A stretch of 64,000 nt of DNA, from contig CAMACX010000007.1 of the NCBI GenBank assembly GCA_945831575.1, forward strand, positions 1 to 64,000. The letters are read 5' to 3'. A model generated the notes under the pieces. The model did not search any database, was not told the DNA's origin, and saw nothing but the letters and a program-made list of their open reading frames with translations. Source of the DNA: an uncultured Mediterranea sp. (GTDB lineage Bacteria > Bacteroidota > Bacteroidia > Bacteroidales > Bacteroidaceae). The stretch's first letter is position 1; each line of letters begins with the position of its first letter. Below, piece after piece: positions 42,116 through 48,050 of this stretch. Position numbers and translations under genes: made by a program.

Positions 42116-42889
42116 TTATCTGATGCGCGTGGGTTGCCCCAGCTTAATCTTGGTGAGCATATTCTTCGTATTGAGCGTGAAGTCGTTGTCCATGATCCAG
42201 GCGTAGTAAGAGGGATCTTGTTGCAATACCTCGCTCACGAGACGTCCCTTGTACTTGCCGAAGTTGAAGAGTTCGCGGCCCTGCTCATCGTAAATCATGC
42301 GTCCGGCAAAATCGACATTCTTATTAAAAGAGGAGAAGTCCGCAAGAAACTTGATGTCATTCTGCAGTTCAGGATAGCGGTCAAGCTGTGCCATGAGCAC
42401 CTCATAGGTGGCATGGGTATCAGCAGCTGCGGTATGGGCATCGGTCAAATCCTTGCCACAGTAGAACTTGTAGGCTGCCGAGAGGGTGCGTTGCTCCATC
42501 TTATGGAAAATAGTCTGCACATCGACAAACTTGCGCCTGGTGAGGTCAATATCGACTCCTGCGCGTAGGAATTCCTCCACGAGCACGGGCACATCGAATC
42601 GGTTGGAGTTGAAGCCTGCAATATCGCACCCTTCAAAGTCGCGGGCCACCATCTGAGCCACCTCCTTGAACTTGGGACAGTCCTTCACGTCTTCATCGTA
42701 GATGCCATGTATAGCTGAAGATTCCTCAGGGATATGACGTTCTGGGTTAATACGCAGGGTCTTGCTCTCCTCGTTACCATTGGTGTGTACCTTGAGGTAA
42801 CTGATCTCCACAATACGGTCGGTGATGATATTGATACCTGTGGTCTCCAGATCGAAGAAGATCACGGGATTCTTAAGATTCAATTTCAT
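42116..42889 (-). CDS. DnaQ-like DEDDh 3'-5' exonuclease
   Basis: A 257-residue exonuclease of the polymerase III epsilon type. ExoI is VIFFDLETTGINIITDRIVEISYLK (Asp and Glu ligands), ExoII FNSNRFDVPVLVEEFLR, and ExoIII with the catalytic His and Asp HTAAADTHATYEVL. About 80 extra C-terminal residues (DFSSFNKNVDFAGRMIYDEQGRELFNFGKYKGR, VLQQDPSYYAWIMDNDF) resemble a module found in Bacteroidetes DnaQ-like proteins. It follows dnaN by 21 bases, so a proofreading role with the clamp is plausible, but it may be a separate nuclease because polymerase epsilon can also be fused or encoded elsewhere. Confidence 0.92.
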   Translation of the reverse strand: MKLNLKNPVIFFDLETTGINIITDRIVEISYLKVHTNGNEESKTLRINPERHIPEESSAIHGIYDEDVKDCPKFKEVAQMVARDFEGCDIAGFNSNRFDVPVLVEEFLRAGVDIDLTRRKFVDVQTIFHKMEQRTLSAAYKFYCGKDLTDAHTAAADTHATYEVLMAQLDRYPELQNDIKFLADFSSFNKNVDFAGRMIYDEQGRELFNFGKYKGRLVSEVLQQDPSYYAWIMDNDFTLNTKNMLTKIKLGQPTRIR

Positions 42890-42910
42890 AACTGTACTAT
42901 CTCCAACAAA

Positions 42911-44035
42911 TTATTCATTCAGCATCATGGGCATAAGCAACATGAGCAATTCCTCGTCCTCCTGCTGCTCCTCCGGCACAAAGACACCCGCACGCGAGGG
43001 GTCAGCCAGCTCGATGGTCACCTCGCTGGAGTTCATGTTGCTGAGGATGTCAATGAGGAACGACCCCTTGAAGCCAATGCTGATGGCCTCGCCCTCGTAT
43101 TGGCAGTCCAGGGTCTCCACGGCCGAGGTGGAGTAGTCGATATCCTGTGCCGACACCTCCATCTTACCGTTGCTGACGCTCAGCTTAATCAGGCTGCTGG
43201 CCTGCGAGGAGAAGATGGACACGCGCTTGAGCGCACCGAGCAACGAGAGGCGGTCGGCCGTCGCGCGATGGGGGTTGTTCTTGGGGATTACACTGTTGTA
43301 GTTGGGGTAGCGGCCTTCGATAAGGCGACAAGCCATACGGTAATTCTCCATGGTGAAAAGCGCCCCACGCTGGTCGAAGGCAATCTCCACGTCGCCCGTT
43401 TCCTTAGGCAGGAGATTGCGTAGCTGCATGGCGGGCTTCTTGGGGAGCACGAAGGCCGAGCGCTCGTTCTCCTTCGAAGCAAACGAGCGGCAGCGCACCA
43501 GCTTGTGGCCATCGCTGGCCACCATCACAACCTCCGTGGGGTTGATGTCGAAGTAGATACCGTTCATCACGGGGCGCAGCTCATCGTCAGCCACGGCAAA
43601 CGAGCAGCGATTCACGCCACCCAGCAGCACATCGGCAGGCATCACGAGGCGCACGGCATTCTCACTCAGCATAGGCACACCCGGGTACTCATCTGCATTC
43701 TGAGCCATCATCTTGTATTGCCCGTTGAGGTAGGCAATGGTCACCTCGCCCGTCTCCTGGTTGACATCAAAGGTCAGTGAGAGTTCGGGGAGTTCCTTGA
43801 GGGCATCAATCACGGTCTTGGCGGTCAGGGCAAAGCGCCCGTCACCGTCGCAATCGCTCACTTCAAGCGAGGTGGTCAGCGTGGTCTCGCTGTCGGAAGC
43901 AGTAACGGTAAGCGTACCTTCGTTCACCTCGAAGAGGAAACTGTCAAGGATAGGCAGGGCGTTTTTCGAGTTAATCACCCGGCTGATGGATTGCAGGCGT
44001 CCGGAGAGCGCCGTACTGGAAATGTAGAATCTCAT
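42911..44035 (-). CDS. dnaN: DNA polymerase III subunit beta (sliding clamp)
   Basis: Ring clamp that tethers the replicative polymerase. At 374 residues the three-domain length is normal. Signatures are MRFYISSTALSGRLQSISRVINSKNALPILDSFLFEV at the start, EYPGVPML, NRCSFAVADDELRPVMNGIYFDI, VASDGHKLVRC, and the C-terminal YEGEAISIGFKGSFLIDILSNMNSSEVTIELAD. The end is acidic and unusually Met-rich (EEQQEDEELLMLLMPMMLNE) where E. coli ends in VMPMRL. It is first in a seven-gene minus-strand run. dnaA is not in the window, so linkage to an origin cannot be claimed. Confidence 0.97.
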   Translation of the reverse strand: MRFYISSTALSGRLQSISRVINSKNALPILDSFLFEVNEGTLTVTASDSETTLTTSLEVSDCDGDGRFALTAKTVIDALKELPELSLTFDVNQETGEVTIAYLNGQYKMMAQNADEYPGVPMLSENAVRLVMPADVLLGGVNRCSFAVADDELRPVMNGIYFDINPTEVVMVASDGHKLVRCRSFASKENERSAFVLPKKPAMQLRNLLPKETGDVEIAFDQRGALFTMENYRMACRLIEGRYPNYNSVIPKNNPHRATADRLSLLGALKRVSIFSSQASSLIKLSVSNGKMEVSAQDIDYSTSAVETLDCQYEGEAISIGFKGSFLIDILSNMNSSEVTIELADPSRAGVFVPEEQQEDEELLMLLMPMMLNE

Positions 44036-44089
44036 ACGCAGTCTTATTTATTATATTTATATTTTAATTTCAGTCCTAGTATCACCCGA

Positions 44090-44097
44090 CAAAGTTA
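44090..44097 (-). promoter_or_regulatory. -7 element of the dnaN operon
   Basis: TAACTTTG on the minus strand, an exact consensus, 54 bases before the dnaN ATG. No convincing -33 element. Confidence 0.45.
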
Positions 44098-44145
44098 ATG
44101 AAAAAATCGCGTATAAAAGCATTTTCGGTGAAAAAAGCATGAAAC

Positions 44146-44179
44146 TTTGTGTGATTTCAGCAAAAAAAGCGTACCTTCG
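44146..44179 (+). promoter_or_regulatory. Promoter of the DUF3127 gene
   Basis: TTTG (44146-44149) and TACCTTCG (44172-44179, one base off consensus) are 22 bases apart and lie just before the gene. Confidence 0.4.
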
Positions 44180-44202
44180 CACCCAACAAAAGAAAAAACA
44201 GT

Positions 44203-44580
44203 ATGGAATTTACAGGAAAAATCATCGCCGTACTTGCTCCACGGGGCGGCGTGTCGAAGAATGGCAACGAGTGGAAAGTGCAGGAGTACGTCATCGAGGA
44301 TCACGGCCAATATCCGCGTAAGATGTGCTTCGATGTGTTTGGTGCAGAGAAGATTGCGCAATTCAACATACAGATGGGTGAAGAGCTGACGGTATCGTTC
44401 GACGTAGATGCACGCGAATACCAGGGCCGCTGGTACAACTCCATCCGCGCATGGAAGGTGGACCGCGTGGCCGCCCAACCGGTGCCAGGCGCTCCTGCAG
44501 CAGCTCCTGCACAGCCCGCAGCCCCCGCTCCAGCTCCCGACTTCGCCGCCGGCAATGCGGCCGACGACCTGCCCTTCTAA
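44203..44580 (+). CDS. DUF3127 OB-fold-like protein with an SSB-type C-terminal tail
   Basis: A 125-residue protein. The first ~85 residues (MEFTGKIIAVLAPRGGVSKNGNEWKVQEYVIE, KMCFDVFGAEKIAQFNIQMGEELTVSFDVDAREYQGRWYNSIRAWKV) have the strand pattern of an OB fold and match DUF3127 of Bacteroidetes as I recall it. A flexible Ala/Pro linker follows, then the acidic tip ADDLPF. The layout (OB domain, low-complexity linker, DDLPF end) copies single-stranded-DNA-binding proteins, whose tail recruits repair enzymes. It is divergent from dnaN. I infer a DNA-maintenance role; it is not the main SSB by length. Confidence 0.85.
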   Translation: MEFTGKIIAVLAPRGGVSKNGNEWKVQEYVIEDHGQYPRKMCFDVFGAEKIAQFNIQMGEELTVSFDVDAREYQGRWYNSIRAWKVDRVAAQPVPGAPAAAPAQPAAPAPAPDFAAGNAADDLPF

Positions 44581-44609
44581 ACTATTCATCCCGGCGCATG
44601 AACACTTAC

Positions 44610-44646
44610 AGCCCAGTGGCACCCCTGCCCCTGGGCTCTTTTTATT
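44610..44646 (+). terminator. Rho-independent terminator of the DUF3127 gene
   Basis: AGCCCAG (44610-44616) pairs with CTGGGCT (44631-44637), followed by CTTTTTATT. It lies 30 bases after the stop. Confidence 0.75.
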
Positions 44647-44667
44647 CCCTAGCAGCCCCCTCCTACC

Positions 44668-44810
44668 TCCAATCAACCTCTAATCAACCTCTAATCGTTC
44701 TCTAATCCAGGTCTAATCCATCTCTAATTGGCGATTAGAGCTGGATTAGTGTTACTTGGGAGTAGCTTCGGAGTAACTTCGGACCTACATTAGAGGAAGG
44801 TTAGAGGAAG
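44668..44810. repeat. 11-bp phased repeat array with internal orientation switch
   Basis: Thirteen consecutive 11-bp units without a phase slip. Six begin TCTAATC or a close variant (44668, 44679, 44690, 44701, 44712, 44723). Seven then follow in the opposite sense or diverged (44734 ATTAGAGCTGG, 44745 ATTAGTGTTAC, 44756 TTGGGAGTAGC, 44767 TTCGGAGTAAC, 44778 TTCGGACCTAC, 44789 ATTAGAGGAAG, 44800 GTTAGAGGAAG). At the switch, CTAATCCA and CTCTAAT pair with ATTAGAG and TGGATTAG to form a 15-bp hairpin. The array fills the space between two convergent genes, downstream of a separate terminator. Confidence 0.85.
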
Positions 44811-44838
44811 CCATCCCGGCCTCAGAAGTGGAAGACGG

Positions 44839-45423
44839 TTAATCATGACACAGCAGGCGATGCACTGCCGGGGGGAGGAAGAAGCGGACATCCTTGCCCT
44901 GACGCAGGGCCTCACGGATGAAGGTGGAGCTTACCTCGATACAGGGGGCATGGGCCAGACGAACACGTGGGGGAAGCTGCGACTCCTCGACTGGATAGCC
45001 GGGACGGGGATAGATGAGCAGACGGAACTCACTGATAATGCGATCGGCAGCATACCAACGGTCAAAGCAGAGCCAGTTGTCAGAACCGATGATCAGCGTG
45101 AACTCGTCATCGGGATAGCTGCGACGCAGGGCTTCGAGGGTGTGGATGGTGTAAGATGGACGCGGCAAGTGGAACTCGAAGTCGGAGGCACGGAATCGTG
45201 CATAGCCAGCCACGGCCTCTGCTACGAGCCGCAGCCGGAAGGCATCATCCATCAAGTCAGCCTGCTCCTTGAGCGGGTTGTGGGGCGTGACGAGAAACCA
45301 CACCTCATCAAGCCCCTCAAACTCGCACAAATAATTGGCCAAGGCCAGATGTCCAATATGCACGGGATTAAACGACCCGCTGTAAATGCCTATTTTACGG
45401 CCCGATTGCGTCGTCTCCATCAT
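44839..45423 (-). CDS. nadD: Nicotinate-nucleotide adenylyltransferase
   Basis: Joins nicotinate mononucleotide and ATP to form deamido-NAD, between the NadC and NadE steps. The 194-residue nucleotidyltransferase has the GxFxPxHxGH motif ([19 protein letters not shown]), [43 protein letters not shown] and the C-terminal [29 protein letters not shown] (ISSTxIR motif). A GTG and two ATGs stand in a row; ATG 45423 or 45420 is likely. It follows the helicase gene by 6 bases. In other Bacteroides I recall nadD next to gmk and yicC, so its place here may be rearranged. Confidence 0.95.
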   Translation of the reverse strand: MMETTQSGRKIGIYSGSFNPVHIGHLALANYLCEFEGLDEVWFLVTPHNPLKEQADLMDDAFRLRLVAEAVAGYARFRASDFEFHLPRPSYTIHTLEALRRSYPDDEFTLIIGSDNWLCFDRWYAADRIISEFRLLIYPRPGYPVEESQLPPRVRLAHAPCIEVSSTFIREALRQGKDVRFFLPPAVHRLLCHD

Positions 45424-45429
45424 CACAGG

Positions 45430-47046
45430 TTATTGCTGATCGCCACTGTTGCTAGCTTTGCCTCCTTCCACCGAGGTGCTCTCGCCTACTGCCGGCGTAT
45501 TGCCGCTGCGCTTGCCGCGACCCCGATTGCGCCCACCACGATGGTTGCGGCGACGCTTCTTCTCGGGTTTCTCCTCACTACCCTCTTGCTTGGGTGCTTC
45601 CATGCCATCCTGCATCGGCTGAGTTTGCGGAGTTGGTTGGCTTTGAGGATTCAACTGAGCTTGAGGCTTCTGCCCAGACTTGCGGCGGCGCTTCCTTGAC
45701 TTGCTCCCCTGCTTCTCCTCCGTAGCCGAAGCATCAGGAATGAGGTCAGCTGCCGGAGCGTCATCAGTACGCTTGGTTTCAGCATCGGGGGCTTTATCTG
45801 TTTTCTTGGAAGACTTGCGACGCTTACCTCCGCCCTCCTTGCCACCGCGACCACGGCCACGACCACGGCCACCACGCTCCTCCGCAGCCTTCTCACCCTT
45901 GTACTCGGGCGATTCGCCCAGCTCCTCGGGCAACGGCAACTTGTTGACCGGCTTGCCGAGGAACTTTTCAATCTGCGCAAAGCGGCGCTGCTCCTTGTCG
46001 CTCACGAAGGTGATGGCCTCACCCTCGCTGCCGGCACGGGCCGTACGGCCGATGCGGTGTACGTAGTCCTCCGAATCGTGCGGCACATCGTAATTGATGA
46101 CCATGCTGATGTCGTCAATGTCAATGCCACGTGCCACGATGTCGGTAGCCACAAGGATCGCAATACGCCCCGCCTTAAAGCTGTACATCACCTCGTCGCG
46201 CTGCGCCTGGTCAAGGTCGCTGTGCATCTCGCCCACGTTGAGGTGCATCTGCTTGAGCGAGCGGGCCACCTCCTTCACCTTGAGTTTTGACGAGGCAAAG
46301 ATGATGACACGCTCCAGCTTCTTGGCCTTGAAGAGCGAGCGGATGATGCCCAGCTTCTGCGGCTCGTGGCAGATGTAGGCCCCCTGCACAATCTTGTCTG
46401 CAGGGCGCGACACAGCCAGTTTCACCTCCACAGGGTTAGTAAGGATATTGTGAGCCAGTTGCTGAATTTTGTCAGGCATCGTAGCAGAGAACATCACCGT
46501 CTGGCAGGTCTCTGGCAGCAGTTTGGCTATCTGCATGATGTCATCATAGAAGCCCATGTCGAGCATACGGTCAGCCTCATCAAGGATAAAGAAAGATACG
46601 CGCGAGAGGTCCACATACCCCATCTTCAAGTGCGACAGCAAGCGCCCCGGCGTGGCTATTACCACATCGGCACCCAGCGTCAGTCCACGCTTCTGCTGTT
46701 CGAAGAGGATGCCGTCATTGCCACCATAGACGGCCACGCTGCTCACAGGCATGAAGTAAGCAAAGCCCTCCATCTGTTGGTCAATCTGCTGCGCCAGCTC
46801 ACGTGTGGGAGCCATCACAATACAGTTGATGGCATCCTCAGGGTAGCCACCCTCGGATAGGCGGTCGATTACGGGTAACAGATAAGCCGCTGTCTTGCCC
46901 GTACCCGTCTGGGCCACAGCTATCAGGTCCCGTCCCTCCAGGATGACGGGTATTGCTTTCTCTTGCACCGGCGTACACTCCTCAAAGCGCATGGCATCGA
47001 GCGCATCCAGCACATCATCGTTCAAATCAAGTTCATCAAACCTCAT
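45430..47046 (-). CDS. DEAD-box RNA helicase (RhlE-like)
   Basis: ATP-dependent RNA helicase for ribosome assembly or RNA decay. The 538-residue protein has all motifs: Q motif ECTPVQEKAIPVIL, Walker A AQTGTGKTAAY, PTRELAQQI, TPGRL, DEAD in FILDEADRMLD, SAT, then IIFASSK, VATDIVARGIDI and HRIGRTAR. After residue ~375 comes a long disordered basic tail: an RGG-like block (RGGRGRGRGRGGKEGGG), Lys/Arg-rich and Gln/Pro-rich parts (QPTPQTQPMQ) and a second Arg/Gly block. Such tails bind RNA and aid cold-shock helicases. It is co-transcribed with nadD. Confidence 0.94.
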   Translation of the reverse strand: MRFDELDLNDDVLDALDAMRFEECTPVQEKAIPVILEGRDLIAVAQTGTGKTAAYLLPVIDRLSEGGYPEDAINCIVMAPTRELAQQIDQQMEGFAYFMPVSSVAVYGGNDGILFEQQKRGLTLGADVVIATPGRLLSHLKMGYVDLSRVSFFILDEADRMLDMGFYDDIMQIAKLLPETCQTVMFSATMPDKIQQLAHNILTNPVEVKLAVSRPADKIVQGAYICHEPQKLGIIRSLFKAKKLERVIIFASSKLKVKEVARSLKQMHLNVGEMHSDLDQAQRDEVMYSFKAGRIAILVATDIVARGIDIDDISMVINYDVPHDSEDYVHRIGRTARAGSEGEAITFVSDKEQRRFAQIEKFLGKPVNKLPLPEELGESPEYKGEKAAEERGGRGRGRGRGGKEGGGKRRKSSKKTDKAPDAETKRTDDAPAADLIPDASATEEKQGSKSRKRRRKSGQKPQAQLNPQSQPTPQTQPMQDGMEAPKQEGSEEKPEKKRRRNHRGGRNRGRGKRSGNTPAVGESTSVEGGKASNSGDQQ

Positions 47047-47075
47047 TTCTTTCTTGTTCTATCATTTTTGCGCTG

Positions 47076-47083
47076 CAAAGTTA
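47076..47083 (-). promoter_or_regulatory. -7 element of the helicase-nadD operon
   Basis: TAACTTTG on the minus strand, an exact consensus, 30 bases before the helicase ATG. Confidence 0.45.
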
Positions 47084-47155
47084 GAAGAAAAATCGCGATT
47101 TTATGCTAAATAACATAAAAAATCAACGTTAAAAAATCACTTTTTTGCTTGTTTA

Positions 47156-47188
47156 TTTGGATTGTATTGTGAGAAACCCTTACCTTTG
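47156..47188 (+). promoter_or_regulatory. Strong promoter of the candidate structured RNA
   Basis: TTTG (47156-47159) and TACCTTTG (47181-47188) are 21 bases apart, both exact. The next ORF starts more than 200 bases downstream, so this promoter makes a long leader or a separate RNA. Confidence 0.6.
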
Positions 47189-47194
47189 CACCCG

Positions 47195-47380
47195 ATTTCT
47201 AAGCCGAATGCTTTGATATTCAGCCAGTAGCTATTACTCGTAGCTCGTAGCTTGTAGCTCGTAGCTCATAGCTGACAAAGCAAAAGCCTTCTGCGACGGA
47301 AGCCCTGTTCGGCCCACAGTTATTGCCGGGGAAGAAATCACTGCGCTGTCCAGTGGGCGGCCCAGGCCTCGGATAGTATT
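47195..47380 (+). ncRNA. Candidate structured non-coding RNA, possibly 6S RNA
   Basis: About 185 non-coding bases follow a strong promoter and have a GC content above that of neighbouring spacers. Visible pairing: closing CTA-CCGA (47199-47207 area) with TCGG-TAG (47370-47378 area); GCTTTG (47210-47215) with CAAAGC (47276-47281), and CAGC with GCTG inside it; a CTTC/GAAG hairpin with a TGCGACG loop (47288-47302); and a long arm GGCCCAC (47311-47317) with GTGGGC(G)GCC (47353-47362). The 5' ATTTCT, the TGCGACG segment and the CTCGGA end resemble parts of E. coli 6S RNA, which binds the housekeeping polymerase; this is a weak match by eye. It could instead be a long 5' leader of the next gene. 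A heptamer repeat fills the loop of the first arm. Confidence 0.45.
47228..47275. repeat. Heptanucleotide repeat (TAGCTCG)n inside the candidate RNA
   Basis: Seven units: TAGCTAT, TACTCG (6 bp), TAGCTCG, TAGCTTG, TAGCTCG, TAGCTCA, TAGCTGA. They sit between the CAGC and GCTG half-stems, so they would form the apical loop of an RNA arm. Confidence 0.75.
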
Positions 47381-47398
47381 AACCAAAATCGTTGGTGC

Positions 47399-47902
47399 AT
47401 GAAATATGCTAAATTGATTTTTGTTGTATTACTAATCGGTTCCTTGACATCATTTGTAGAAAAAGACAAACCTACCGGAGGTTTGAACGTAGGCGATGTG
47501 GCCCCGAGCTACCTGCCCGATGCCGCCTCGCTGATGCTGAGCGACCAGCCAGTAGCGCCCCGCAAGGGCAGATATGTGCTGCTCAGCTTTTGGGCCGGTT
47601 ATGACGCACACTCCCGGATGCTCAACACCACGCTGAGCAATGTGCTGCGTGATGACTCGCTCAATCAGAAAGTGGAAATGGTCTCTGTATCGTTCGACGA
47701 ATACCCGTCGGTGGCTCGTGAGACCGTTCGCATGGACCGTATAGTGGCTCCCCTCTGCTTTGCAGAGACCAAGGGGACAGAGTCCGAGCTCTACAAGCGC
47801 TACCGCTTGCATCGCGGATTTGCCAACTATCTGCTGGACGACCGAGGCGTCATCATAGCCAAGAACGTCACAGCCCGTGAACTTGCTTCTTACCTGAACT
47901 GA
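47399..47902 (+). CDS. Thioredoxin-fold exported protein lacking the CxxC motif
   Basis: A 167-residue protein with an N-terminal signal or anchor (KLIFVVLLIGSLTSF). The body reads like TlpA/AhpC: GLNVGDVAPSYLP, GRYVLLSFWAGYDAHSR, VEMVSVSFDE, LLDDRGVIIAKNV. In active members the segment after FWA contains WCxxC; here residues 68-71 are YDAH, so neither redox cysteine is present. It is probably a structural or binding relative rather than a reductase. It lies about 200 bases after a strong promoter with the candidate RNA between them, and ends at a bidirectional terminator. Confidence 0.82.
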   Translation: MKYAKLIFVVLLIGSLTSFVEKDKPTGGLNVGDVAPSYLPDAASLMLSDQPVAPRKGRYVLLSFWAGYDAHSRMLNTTLSNVLRDDSLNQKVEMVSVSFDEYPSVARETVRMDRIVAPLCFAETKGTESELYKRYRLHRGFANYLLDDRGVIIAKNVTARELASYLN

Positions 47903-47994
47903 ACCACATCACCCCACACAGAAGAGGGTATGTGCTTCAGGGCACGGAAGAATCAAGCCTAAACCCCAAGAAGGAAATAACTGAATACAACAAA

Positions 47995-48050
47995 AAGCCC
48001 CTTGCATCGTGCTCCCCCAAAGGAGCTGATGCGAGGGGCTTCTCTATTTT
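47995..48050. terminator. Bidirectional terminator between the thioredoxin-like and M16 genes
   Basis: AAGCCCCTTGCATC (47995-48008) pairs with GATGCGAGGGGCTT (48028-48041) with one mismatch, and inner GCTCC/GGAGC extends it. A T-rich tail follows on the plus strand (TCTCTATTTTT) and TTTTTG follows on the minus strand. Confidence 0.8.

Noticed and set aside
44095..44676. Minus-strand open frame of 193 codons opposite the DUF3127 gene
   Set aside because: It crosses the dnaN/DUF3127 promoter region and a terminator; its Cys/Gly/Arg-rich translation is not protein-like.
44668..44810. CRISPR array
   Set aside because: Units are 11 bp without spacers and there are no cas genes; it is a phased repeat, not a CRISPR.
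47195..47380. tmRNA, RNase P RNA or SRP RNA
   Set aside because: None of the hallmark segments (tag-encoding frame, GAGGAAAGTCC, GGTCCGGAAGGAAGC) is present.
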